A model generated the notes under the pieces. The model worked only from the letters and a program-made list of their open reading frames with translations. It ran no database searches and was not told where the DNA came from. Positions 12,511 through 20,176 of a stretch of 28,633 nt of DNA are shown piece by piece. This DNA comes from an uncultured Butyrivibrio sp. (lineage in GTDB: Bacteria > Bacillota > Clostridia > Lachnospirales > Lachnospiraceae): NCBI GenBank assembly GCA_910577605.1, contig CAJTON010000025.1, forward strand, positions 1 to 28,633, given 5' to 3'. Position 1 is the first letter of the stretch, and each line of letters begins with the position of its first letter. Both the position numbers and the translations under genes were made by a program.

Positions 12511-12536
12511 CGGGTTCGATCCCCGTCTCGCGCTCT
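12511..12536 (+). other. attR: tRNA 3'-end fragment
   Basis: The 26 bp identical to attL (29-54). It is the displaced 3' end of the tRNA-Gly gene, marking the right end of the tandem elements. The chromosome resumes with TGTTTATGTGAAC. Confidence 0.92.
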
Positions 12537-12598
12537 GTTTATGTGAACATTTAGTCAAGTGCCGTGGCTGCATAGGCATTTGGCGAATGCCGCGATAG

Positions 12599-12640
12599 TC
12601 AAATACCCCGTCAGTCTTCTGCGGTGTATTTGATTTTTTT
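12599..12640 (+). terminator. Native terminator of the tRNA-Gly transcript, displaced
   Basis: TCAAATAC (12599-12606) pairs with GTATTTGA (12626-12633), with further CCG/CGG pairing inside, followed by seven T. It reads rightward 63 bp past the tRNA 3' end, so before integration it probably terminated the tRNA transcript. Confidence 0.7.
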
Positions 12641-12763
12641 GCTTTGACGAGCTTTTATGCAGAGAAATCCATTCGCGCTGTATGCTTATCCTGTCGCGCT
12701 TTTGACTATCAACATTCGGGCCGTTTTTGCCGAAATATATACAAAATAAATGTTGAGGTGCGT

Positions 12764-13480
12764 ATGGTACGGATAGCAGTATGCGATGATGAGGAACCAA
12801 GCCGTGTTTGTCTTATTTCACTCATTAAGGAGCAGAATACCGAATGCGTGATCGCGGAATTTGAATCCGCTGGGGAATATCTGAAATCGGGGCAGAAATT
12901 TGATATTATATATATTGATATAGAGCTGGGCTTGGACGGCGGGATTGACGGAATGGAGCTTGCTAGACAGATAAGGGGAATGGGTACGTCTAACAGCCCG
13001 GTTATTATTTTTGTGACCGGACATGAGGAGTATGTGTATGAGGCTTTTGACGTCGGAGCGTTCCAATACCTTATAAAGCCGGTGGACAAGGAGCGCTTTG
13101 CGGCGATATTCGGAAGGGCTATTAAGTTTATTGACGGGCATAGCAGAGAGCAGGAATTGGAGATTCATTTTGCCAATACCGTTAAAAATATTCCGCTCGG
13201 CGACATTTTTTATGTGGAGAGCTTCAATCATAAGGTCGTTGTGCATTCAAAAGAAGGCACTGTGGAATACTATGCCCGTATAGGAGAGCTGGAGCAGAGT
13301 ATGCAGGGACGTTTTTTCAGAATACACAGGGGTTATCTGGTCAATCTTGATTATGTGGACAGTTACAGCCGAACCGAGGCGGTAATGAGCTGCGGAGACA
13401 GCGTGCTTATAAGCAAATATAAATATGCGGATTTTGTTAAGGCGTACATGCGCCATATTGCGGCAAAGGAAGTGAAGTAG
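12764..13480 (+). CDS. LytTR-family response regulator (AgrA-like)
   Basis: 238 aa from the ATG 7 nt after GAGG; the longer frame adds 40 residues without a ribosome binding site. The receiver domain (1-120) has the acidic pair D8/D9, phosphoacceptor D52 (YIDIEL), T85 and K105 (LIKPVD). The LytTR DNA-binding domain (about 130-232) has the typical FYVESFNHKVVVH and FFRIHRGYLVNLDYVD segments. It is followed 20 bp later by an AgrC-like kinase, forming a two-component pair. Such pairs respond to peptides or other extracellular cues; no peptide precursor gene was seen nearby. Confidence 0.93.
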   Translation: MVRIAVCDDEEPSRVCLISLIKEQNTECVIAEFESAGEYLKSGQKFDIIYIDIELGLDGGIDGMELARQIRGMGTSNSPVIIFVTGHEEYVYEAFDVGAFQYLIKPVDKERFAAIFGRAIKFIDGHSREQELEIHFANTVKNIPLGDIFYVESFNHKVVVHSKEGTVEYYARIGELEQSMQGRFFRIHRGYLVNLDYVDSYSRTEAVMSCGDSVLISKYKYADFVKAYMRHIAAKEVK

Positions 13481-13500
13481 CGCCGGGAAGAGAGGTTTCG

Positions 13501-14886
13501 ATGGCGGATGAAGGCATAAGGCTGTTTACCAATATTTCTCTGGGAATTGAGATTTTTGTGAATTCTTTGATCTTTGCGCTATATGTTGGCAGACTTGCGG
13601 GAGGCAGACGGTATATGCGGCTTCGCGTGTGGTCTGCTTTTATTCTGTACGGAGCCGTCTACGCGCTTAAAGTGACGGCGTTTACCTTTCCGGGGTGGGC
13701 GGCGATAGTCTTTATAACGGCGGTGCTTGCCTTGTTCTGGACTTTTAGTATGAAGGAGAGCCCGCAGGCGGTAATTTTTCTTGCTATGTCCGAGTATTGT
13801 CTGCAGACGGGATGCACGCTTGTTGTGCAAAGCGTATACCACATCGTGTATGAAAAAGTGACGCCCGGCATTTATGATATTGAGCAAGCATACAGGGCAG
13901 TGAGGCTCATGGGTGCGGGTGCCGTCGCTTTAAGGCTTATTCTGACGGCGGTTTGTTCTTTTTTTATCGGAAGACTTATACAAAAAAGGCTGCCGCGCGA
14001 TATTCTTTGGAGTGATCTTGCGTGGCTGGGATTCATGCCGGTAATCGGCACTATTTTTGTAAATGTTATTTACAGGATGCTGGCGGTCGTAAAGGACGGG
14101 ACTTATTTCGAGCTTTATGAAATGTACCCGTCGTTTCTGGCGTTAGTTCCGGCGGCGGTACTGCTTTCTTTTGCAGGAATGACGGCATCCGTGTATATCT
14201 GCGGAAGCATGAGAAAGCTTGAGGAGGAAAGACTTGAGGGTTTTGTGCGTGACAGGCAGATAAAAGAACTTGAGCGCCGTATTGCTGAGGAAAATCACGC
14301 TGACGAGGCGGCAAGGCGCTTGAGGCACGATATGCGCAGCCATCTTATGAATCTTCAGGGACTTCTGGCAAAGGGCGACTACAAAGAGGCTGCGTCGTAT
14401 ATCGGAACAGCCGGGGAAAGTCTTGGAAGCTCGGGCATGGGAATAAATACCGGCAATCCCGTGACCGACGTTATAATCAACGACGTGCGTGCGCAGGCAA
14501 AAGAACTTGATATTGCATTTAGATCTGATTTCTGGTATGAAAAAAAGGACGGCTGGAACCTTGAGCTTTTTGATCTGGGAATCGTGGTCAGCAATCTTTT
14601 GACGAACGCGGTCGAGGCGTGCGAGCGCTGCGATGGAGATAAATATATAAGTATCAGTTCAAGGGTGCATGGGAATTTTTATCTGATAGAGGTGGAAAAC
14701 AGTTTTTGCGGCGAAATAAAATGGGGAGACAGCGGACTGCCCGTATCGGCAAAGCGCAGCGGCAATGTGCATGGCATAGGACTCGGAAACGTCGCGAAGG
14801 CGGCGGATAAATATAACGGCAGCATGGAACTTGGCGCCGAGGGCGGTTCTTTCCGGGCGACCGTCATGCTGCAGAAGATCAGGTAA
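13501..14886 (+). CDS. AgrC-type sensor histidine kinase (GHKL)
   Basis: 461 aa. About six membrane segments occupy residues 10-235, followed by a coiled-coil linker (238-270). The phosphoacceptor H276 lies in RLRHDMRSHLMNL, and the GHKL ATPase domain has the N box SNLLTNAVEA (364-373) and the glycine box GIGLGNV. This is the HPK10 class that pairs with LytTR regulators; the cognate regulator is directly upstream. GAGAGG precedes the ATG. The signal is unknown. Confidence 0.92.
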   Translation: MADEGIRLFTNISLGIEIFVNSLIFALYVGRLAGGRRYMRLRVWSAFILYGAVYALKVTAFTFPGWAAIVFITAVLALFWTFSMKESPQAVIFLAMSEYCLQTGCTLVVQSVYHIVYEKVTPGIYDIEQAYRAVRLMGAGAVALRLILTAVCSFFIGRLIQKRLPRDILWSDLAWLGFMPVIGTIFVNVIYRMLAVVKDGTYFELYEMYPSFLALVPAAVLLSFAGMTASVYICGSMRKLEEERLEGFVRDRQIKELERRIAEENHADEAARRLRHDMRSHLMNLQGLLAKGDYKEAASYIGTAGESLGSSGMGINTGNPVTDVIINDVRAQAKELDIAFRSDFWYEKKDGWNLELFDLGIVVSNLLTNAVEACERCDGDKYISISSRVHGNFYLIEVENSFCGEIKWGDSGLPVSAKRSGNVHGIGLGNVAKAADKYNGSMELGAEGGSFRATVMLQKIR

Positions 14887-14904
14887 GCCGTCCGTATCAA
14901 TAAG

Positions 14905-16095
14905 CTATTGCGCAAGAAAATTGACTTCGTTTACGAAACCGTCATCAATCATATCGATCATATATTTTACTATGTCCGGATCAAACTGTGAGCCGGAATT
15001 ATTGCGAAGCTCGGAGAGTATGGTTTCTCTGTCGAGGTGTCTGCGGTAGCAGCGGTTGCTGGACATTGCGTCGTAGGAATCGCATATGCAGATTATGCGG
15101 GCGTAAAGCGGTATGTCCTGTCCGGATATGCCGCGGGGATAGCCTTTGCCGTCGTATCTTTCATGGTGGTAAAGCGCGCCCTCGATTATTCCGTCAATTG
15201 AAGTGAAGGACTTGAGCATATCGCCGCCTATCGTGGTGTGGCTCTCTATAATATGGCGTTCGTCGGTAGTGAGCGCTCCTTTTTTGTTGAGGATCGCGTC
15301 GGGCGTCCCTATTTTGCCTACGTCATGCATAAGGGCTATGTAGTAAAGCTGTCTTTGCTCCGCGGGAGGCATATGCATACGCCTTGCAATCTCTTTTGCG
15401 TAAAGCGCGACTCTTGAGGAATGTCCCTTGGTGTAAGGATCTTTTGCGTCTATGAAATTGACGAAGGTCGTTATTGACTGCGTTATTATCTCTTCGTCAT
15501 GTTTACGGCGGATCTCAAAACTGCGCGTGCGGTAACGGTCGATAATCATTACGACAAGAACGACTGTCCACAGTATGCTTGCCGCGATAAGCACGGTAAA
15601 CAAGGGTGATGAGCGGTAGTTGAAAATCGAACGTCCTTCAATGTATATATCCGACACCTGATAATCCGACGGCGTATACAAAATTATGCCGAATTTGCGG
15701 GAGTCGGAGGCAAAAACAGTGCCATTATAGATTTCGGGGAGTATTATCAGATTACTGCCGTCAACAAAAGCCTGTCCGTCCCAATAGCTGTCCACATAAC
15801 TGCCTTCGGGTACGGGAATAGAAACCTCCCATTCGGTAAAATCATAATCTGAGTTGTTGTATATGTATCCGTCATACTGCGCGCCAACAGTGCCGTCGGA
15901 GTTGTTCCAATGCTTTGATACGGATACGCTGACAGAATAATGAGCCCTGTTATTATTGGCGGGTGAATTGTCCTGACTAGAATTTAGCAGCTTTTGATTT
16001 ATATCGATGCTGTTTATGGATATTATGGTTATAAAGCCCGCTATTATGATTACGGGAATTATTGTCATAATTATCAAAGGAACTCGTTTTTTCAT
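14905..16095 (-). CDS. Membrane HD-GYP phosphodiesterase with CBM2-like extracellular domain
   Basis: 396 aa, convergent with the kinase gene. TM1 (about 7-28) and TM2 (about 164-186) flank an extracellular domain (about 50-155) resembling a type-2 carbohydrate-binding module: Trp and Asn-rich strands, NNSDYDFTEWEVSIPVPEG and SYWDGQ. The cytoplasmic HD-GYP domain has HD at H257/D258 (MHDVGKIG) and HHERYDGKGYP (310-320). HD-GYP proteins degrade cyclic-di-GMP (some act on other cyclic dinucleotides). The architecture suggests cyclic-dinucleotide turnover tuned by a polysaccharide or wall ligand; the CBM2 likeness is by eye. A structured leader lies upstream. Confidence 0.9.
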   Translation of the reverse strand: MKKRVPLIIMTIIPVIIIAGFITIISINSIDINQKLLNSSQDNSPANNNRAHYSVSVSVSKHWNNSDGTVGAQYDGYIYNNSDYDFTEWEVSIPVPEGSYVDSYWDGQAFVDGSNLIILPEIYNGTVFASDSRKFGIILYTPSDYQVSDIYIEGRSIFNYRSSPLFTVLIAASILWTVVLVVMIIDRYRTRSFEIRRKHDEEIITQSITTFVNFIDAKDPYTKGHSSRVALYAKEIARRMHMPPAEQRQLYYIALMHDVGKIGTPDAILNKKGALTTDERHIIESHTTIGGDMLKSFTSIDGIIEGALYHHERYDGKGYPRGISGQDIPLYARIICICDSYDAMSSNRCYRRHLDRETILSELRNNSGSQFDPDIVKYMIDMIDDGFVNEVNFLAQ

Positions 16096-16120
16096 AAGGA
16101 TCTCCGTAAAAATGTGAACG

Positions 16121-16235
16121 CAGTGCCGCTCGGAAAGCTACGTTTTCCTCGCTGACGGGCTGTCGCCCTATCAACCCCGCCGCCGTTAAGCGCGTCTGCA
16201 AGCAGACGGCTTACCGACTTGCGGGGTTGGCACTG
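16121..16235 (-). ncRNA. Structured leader upstream of the HD-GYP gene (candidate cis-regulatory RNA)
   Basis: An outer stem, CAGTGCC/GGCACTG (16121-16127/16229-16235), closes a multibranch fold: AACCCCGC/GCGGGGTT (16173-16180/16221-16228) capped by TAAGC and CGTCTGC-AA-GCAGACG (16193-16208); GGGC-GACA-GCCC; and GGAAA...TTTCC. It ends about 25 bp before the HD-GYP start on the minus strand. I could not match it to the c-di-GMP riboswitch classes or other known aptamers. It could also be a miniature mobile element. Confidence 0.5.
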
Positions 16236-16267
16236 CTTGTAACTAATGCACATTATACCATAAACGC

Positions 16268-16337
16268 GACGAGCCGAGCATGCCGAAGGCATATTCGGCG
16301 ACCGCGGAATGATAATAAGCGCTTGCGCTTATTATAC
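16268..16337. other. Intergenic hairpins between HD-GYP and aminotransferase genes
   Basis: GCCGA..ATGCC-GAAG-GGCAT..TCGGC (about 16273-16299) and the perfect AATAAGCGC-TT-GCGCTTATT (about 16314-16333). Both lie in the gene-free stretch 16096-16437. The second could terminate in either direction. The rest of the stretch holds only the leader described above and the AT-rich promoter area of the aminotransferase. Confidence 0.55.
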
Positions 16338-16437
16338 CACATTTGAAATTAATATGTAAAATATTTTCTTGTTTTATTGCGCGTGAGGTAATATACTATA
16401 TTGAAACGGAAAATATTTATACGGACGGGAGGCACAT

Positions 16438-17631
16438 ATGATTTCTGATAAAATGACAGATCTTGTAAATAACAGCTCCGTTATCAGGGCTATGTTCGAG
16501 GAGGGAAAAAGACTCGCGGGAATATACGGAGCCGAAAATGTCTATGATTTCAGCCTCGGAAATCCTAACGTGCCCGCGCCGAAGGCGGTGGAGGACGCGG
16601 TAAGAGAGGTTCTTGAAGAGGAGAAATCGACGGTTCTGCACGGCTACATGAGCAATTCCGGTTTTGAGGACGTGAGAGCGGCGATCGCGGCTTCGCTTAA
16701 CCGCCGCTTTGAGACGGCGTTTGACTGGAGCAATATAATAATGACCGTGGGCGCAGCCGGAGGAATCAATGTGCTTTTCAAGGCGGTCGTCAACGCAGGA
16801 GACGAGATAATCACGTTTGCTCCGTATTTTGGAGAATACAGGGCTTACGCCGCCAACGTTGACGCGAAGCTTGTTGTGGTTTCGCCCGATACCTCGTCTT
16901 TTCAGCCGAAGCTAGAGGAGTTTGAACGGCTTATCACGCCGAGGACAAAGGCGGTAATAGTCAATACGCCGAATAATCCGACGGGAGTGGTTTATTCAGA
17001 GGAAACCATTGCTAAAATGGCGGAGATACTTGAGAGAAAACAGAAGGAATACGGGACGGTCATAATTCTTTTTTCCGACGAGCCGTACAGGGAGCTTGCT
17101 TACGACAAAACGGAGGTTCCTTATCTTACGAAATACTACGCAAATACGGTGGTCGGTTATTCTTACAGCAAATCGCTGTCGCTGCCGGGAGAGCGGATAG
17201 GTTATCTTGTGATTCCGGACGAGCTTGACGATTCGGAAACGATAAAGACTGCCTGCAATGTCGCGACGAGGATTCTCGGCTTCGTGAACGCCCCCTCGCT
17301 TATGCAGAAGGTCATAGGCAGATGTGTTGACGTCGATATATCCGACAATACAGAGGCGTATAACCGCAACCGCGAAACGCTTTATTCGGGACTTAAGGAG
17401 CTTGGGTTTGAGTGCGTTCCGCCCAAGGGCGCGTTCTATCTTTTTGTCAAAACGCCGATCGACGATAGAGAATTTTGCGAGAGAGCCAAAAAATACAATA
17501 TTCTTGTCGTCCCGGGAAGCACGTTCGGCTGCGGAGGCTTTGTGCGCATAGCATACTGCGTATCGCATGATACTATAGTCAATTCCTTGCCTAAATTCAA
17601 AGAGCTTGCCGCAGAGCTTGGTCTTATATAA
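16438..17631 (+). CDS. PLP-dependent class I/II aminotransferase
   Basis: A 397-aa fold-type I aminotransferase of the aspartate-aminotransferase superfamily. It has NTPNNPTG (176-183), the cofactor-binding D214 in SDEPYRE, and the Schiff-base lysine K245 in SYSKSLSLPGERIGY. The ATG follows GGGAGG by 7 nt. HisC follows 15 bp later, so the two transaminases are co-transcribed. The substrate cannot be fixed from sequence; an aromatic or aspartate/prephenate-type activity is plausible. Confidence 0.92.
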   Translation: MISDKMTDLVNNSSVIRAMFEEGKRLAGIYGAENVYDFSLGNPNVPAPKAVEDAVREVLEEEKSTVLHGYMSNSGFEDVRAAIAASLNRRFETAFDWSNIIMTVGAAGGINVLFKAVVNAGDEIITFAPYFGEYRAYAANVDAKLVVVSPDTSSFQPKLEEFERLITPRTKAVIVNTPNNPTGVVYSEETIAKMAEILERKQKEYGTVIILFSDEPYRELAYDKTEVPYLTKYYANTVVGYSYSKSLSLPGERIGYLVIPDELDDSETIKTACNVATRILGFVNAPSLMQKVIGRCVDVDISDNTEAYNRNRETLYSGLKELGFECVPPKGAFYLFVKTPIDDREFCERAKKYNILVVPGSTFGCGGFVRIAYCVSHDTIVNSLPKFKELAAELGLI

Positions 17632-17646
17632 AAAGAGGACAAAACA

Positions 17647-18702
17647 ATGAAAAAATGGATTGATAATATACGAAGGGTGGAGCCGTATGTTCCCGGAGAG
17701 CAGCCCTCGGACGCTGATGTTATAAAGCTTAATACCAATGAGAATCCCTACCCGCCCGCGCCGGAGGTGCTTGAGACGGCGAAGAATACGGATATGGGAC
17801 TTTTGAGGCTTTATCCCGATCCCACCGCATCGAAGCTTACGGATGCGCTTGCGGATATGCACGGGGTAAAAAGCGCTCAGATTTTTCCGGGAGTGGGTTC
17901 GGACGACGTGCTGTCGATGATTTTTCTGACCTTCTTCAATTCGGATAAGCCGGTGCTTTTTCCGGACATTACATATTCTTTTTACAGCGTGTGGGCGGAC
18001 GTTTACCGGATACCGTACGAGCGTCCGGCGCTTGATTGCGATTTCAGGATAAGGGCGCGCGACTATTACCGTGAAAACGGAGGCGTGGTTATCGCTAATC
18101 CTAACGCGCCTACTTCAATATACGAGGGACTTGATTTTATTGAGGATATTTTGAGACATAACGGGGACAGCGTCGTTGTAGTGGACGAGGCTTATATTGA
18201 TTTCGCGGAAGGACCGTCGGCGCTTGAGCTGCTGCCGGAATACGACAATCTCATCGTCGTGCGCACCTTTTCCAAATCCCGTTCCATGGCGGGACTGAGG
18301 ATCGGATATGCCGTTGCGGGAGAGGAGCTGATTAAGGCGCTCAACGACGTAAAATATTCCGTCAATTCGTATACTCTGAACAGACCGTCGATCGAACTTG
18401 GGGCTGTCGCCGCCCGGTGCGGGGATTATTACGACGGTATCACGCGTAAGGTCGTCGCGACAAGGGAGCGCGCGGCAAAAGAGCTTGAGAAGCTTGGTTT
18501 TGAATGTCTTCCGTCGGGAGCGAACTTTCTTTTTGCAAGGCATGGCAAGGTGTCCGGCAGGCAGATATTCGGAGAGTTAAGAGAAGCGGGCATATATGTG
18601 AGGCATTTTGACGCGCCGAGGATAGATGATTTTCTGCGTATTACCGTGGGAACGGACGAGCAGATGGACAGGCTCATAGATTTTCTCAAAAGATATTCGT
18701 AG
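17647..18702 (+). CDS. hisC: Histidinol-phosphate aminotransferase
   Basis: 351 aa, the usual HisC length. Family signatures: LNTNENPYPP (28-37), NPNAPT (151-156), DEAYIDF (180-186), the PLP lysine K210 in RTFSKSRSMAGLRIGYA, and a C-terminal FLRITVGT segment. It converts imidazole acetol phosphate and glutamate to histidinol phosphate. No other his genes are nearby, so it may work on a second substrate with its aminotransferase neighbour; related enzymes also act in threonine-phosphate or aromatic pathways. It is 15 bp after the upstream gene and 12 bp before the next. Confidence 0.88.
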   Translation: MKKWIDNIRRVEPYVPGEQPSDADVIKLNTNENPYPPAPEVLETAKNTDMGLLRLYPDPTASKLTDALADMHGVKSAQIFPGVGSDDVLSMIFLTFFNSDKPVLFPDITYSFYSVWADVYRIPYERPALDCDFRIRARDYYRENGGVVIANPNAPTSIYEGLDFIEDILRHNGDSVVVVDEAYIDFAEGPSALELLPEYDNLIVVRTFSKSRSMAGLRIGYAVAGEELIKALNDVKYSVNSYTLNRPSIELGAVAARCGDYYDGITRKVVATRERAAKELEKLGFECLPSGANFLFARHGKVSGRQIFGELREAGIYVRHFDAPRIDDFLRITVGTDEQMDRLIDFLKRYS

Positions 18703-18714
18703 GAGCGGGCGGAC

Positions 18715-19467
18715 ATGACAAAGGAGCAGGCATGGGAGGCTATATGCGCTCAGATAAGACGGAGCGGCCTCAGGACAAGAATGATAATCATAAGTCTCGC
18801 GGTCATTGTTTTGGGCGCGTTCACGCTTATATTTTATGTAGGAATAGGACTTGTGGCGGCGGGCATCGTTATGCTAATTGTTACCGTAAGGCGAAGTAAA
18901 AGCGGCAATATTGACATTGATCTGTATTTTGAAAAATATATTCTTGCCGACTGGTTCGGAGTCTTTTTTGACGACGTTGCTTTTGACAGGAAATTTGCTT
19001 TTAAGGCGAAGGAGCTGAAAGCGCTTGAAGTATTTGAAGCGGAGTGGAGCGATACCGTATGCAACCGCTGTTTTACGGCGTCTTTTCACGGATATCCGGT
19101 GAGAGCCGCGGAGGTGGTGCTTTCGGGAAATCCGGCTGCTGATTCAAACAGGATAGGCTGGAATTATGAGGAGCCGGTATGCTTTTTCTGGGGTCGTATA
19201 TGGGAAATAGAAAAGGAATGCGCGCCCGAAGAAATTCTTGATATGCGGCAGCGGCTGGAAAAGACCGAAGCGGACGGAAGGTTTAAGCTTTGTTACAGCG
19301 GCAAAAAGGTCTATCTGCTTCATAATCTCAATTCGGCGACCGGAGCATATCCGTGGTGGCTGCCGTCGCCGGGAGGGGATAATAAGGATATTGAGAAGCT
19401 TGAACACGAGGCGAAGGAGAGCGCCGGGGAGTACGCCGCGCTTCTTGGGAAAGTGCTTGAGGCGTGA
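18715..19467 (+). CDS. Hypothetical 250-aa membrane protein
   Basis: Unrecognised. Two hydrophobic helices (about 22-60) follow a short cytoplasmic N-terminus, and a soluble domain of about 185 residues follows, with YWxx-type aromatic patches and scattered cysteines. GGAG lies upstream of the ATG. It is the last gene of the aminotransferase-hisC operon and is followed by a strong terminator. Confidence 0.8.
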   Translation: MTKEQAWEAICAQIRRSGLRTRMIIISLAVIVLGAFTLIFYVGIGLVAAGIVMLIVTVRRSKSGNIDIDLYFEKYILADWFGVFFDDVAFDRKFAFKAKELKALEVFEAEWSDTVCNRCFTASFHGYPVRAAEVVLSGNPAADSNRIGWNYEEPVCFFWGRIWEIEKECAPEEILDMRQRLEKTEADGRFKLCYSGKKVYLLHNLNSATGAYPWWLPSPGGDNKDIEKLEHEAKESAGEYAALLGKVLEA

Positions 19468-19486
19468 ACATCTGCTATTGATTCAG

Positions 19487-19520
19487 GGACATACGGAGAC
19501 TGCTCTGTATGTCCTTTTTT
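19487..19520 (+). terminator. Intrinsic terminator
   Basis: GGACATAC (19487-19494) pairs with GTATGTCC (19507-19514), extended inside by GAG/CTC, followed by six T (19515-19520). It ends the aminotransferase-hisC operon. Confidence 0.9.
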
Positions 19521-19539
19521 GCATAAAAAATAATCGGGA

Positions 19540-19586
19540 TTGACTTTTTGAACATTGTTCAGTATAATAAATTTGAACAGCGTTCA
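19540..19586 (+). promoter_or_regulatory. TetR promoter with two TGAACNNNGTTCA operators
   Basis: TTGACT (19540-19545), a 17-bp spacer and TATAAT (19563-19568). The 13-bp inverted repeat TGAACATTGTTCA (19549-19561) fills the spacer and TGAACAGCGTTCA (19574-19586) lies at the expected start site. Placement on either side of the -10 box fits autorepression by the regulator encoded 17 bp downstream. Confidence 0.85.
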
Positions 19587-19602
19587 GGAAGGCGGCAAAA
19601 TT

Positions 19603-20175
19603 ATGGATAACAAAGAAACAATTATACGGGCAGCGATGGAGCTTATCGACGAGAGGGGCGAGGACCCGAATGAGATAACTGTCCGCGAAATCTGTAAGAA
19701 AGCGGATGTGGGATTAGGGCTTGTAAATTACCATTTCGGCAGCAAGGATAAGCTGATCGAGCTTTGCGTGGAACGCATGATAAACGATACGGTGGACAGA
19801 TTCAGACGGATAAGGGAGGATACGGAGGGGCTTTCGCCGTTTGAAAAGCTTGAATCTTTGGGCGGAATGACGTTTTCTTTTTTGTTCGACCGTTATGCGG
19901 TATCGAGAATCTCGGTGCTTACGGATATGAATTCGCCGAAGGAAAACGATAATACGACCAGAACATATGAGGCATATCTGCCGCTTGTCGCAGAATGCAG
20001 GCCTGACTGGGACGAAGAGACGCTAAAGCGGAAAACCTTCTGCCTTATCACGGTGATGCAGCAGTCTTTTCTAAGACATGAGTCAGTCCGCAGTATGCTT
20101 GGCGTGGATCTGACCGTTAAAAAAGAGCGGGAGGCGTTCCATACGCGTATCCTGCATGATATTCTGGAGGTTTAA
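19603..20175 (+). CDS. TetR-family transcriptional regulator
   Basis: 190 aa from the ATG after GGAAGG; the longer frame starts inside the operators. The N-terminal helix-turn-helix (about 5-52) has the family pattern TVREICKKADVGLGLVNYHFGSKDKLIELC. The C-terminal ligand domain is unassigned. The flavodoxin-fold oxidoreductase gene follows 1 bp after the stop, so the regulator probably controls itself and that gene in response to a small electrophile or redox-active compound (inference). Confidence 0.92.
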   Translation: MDNKETIIRAAMELIDERGEDPNEITVREICKKADVGLGLVNYHFGSKDKLIELCVERMINDTVDRFRRIREDTEGLSPFEKLESLGGMTFSFLFDRYAVSRISVLTDMNSPKENDNTTRTYEAYLPLVAECRPDWDEETLKRKTFCLITVMQQSFLRHESVRSMLGVDLTVKKEREAFHTRILHDILEV

Positions 20176-20176
20176 T

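Larger units (their letters stand above)
12017..12517. repeat. 501-bp perfect direct repeat, copy 2
   Basis: Identical to 9061-9561. Right boundary at the att core of attR. Confidence 0.95.
9555..12536. mobile_element. Element B: candidate filamentous-phage satellite
   Basis: A 2956-bp unit between the internal att junction and attR. It has a Rep, origin with iterons, a ribbon-helix-helix repressor with operators, an 83-aa orphan, the structured region shared with element A, and the duplicated 33-aa and 73-aa genes. It lacks integrase, ssDNA-binding, coat, adsorption and Zot genes. Both replication and control genes are intact, which argues against simple decay. Alternatives are an integrated CRESS plasmid or a deletion derivative of a second phage. 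Confidence 0.78.

Noticed and set aside
16121..16235. Known c-di-GMP riboswitch upstream of the HD-GYP gene
   Set aside because: The GEMM-I/II hallmark segments (for example the CAAAGCC-type receptor) are not present.
16996..17862. 288-aa minus-strand frame opposite the aminotransferase and hisC
   Set aside because: Antisense shadow of two clear enzymes; its product is a basic, unstructured composition typical of such shadows.
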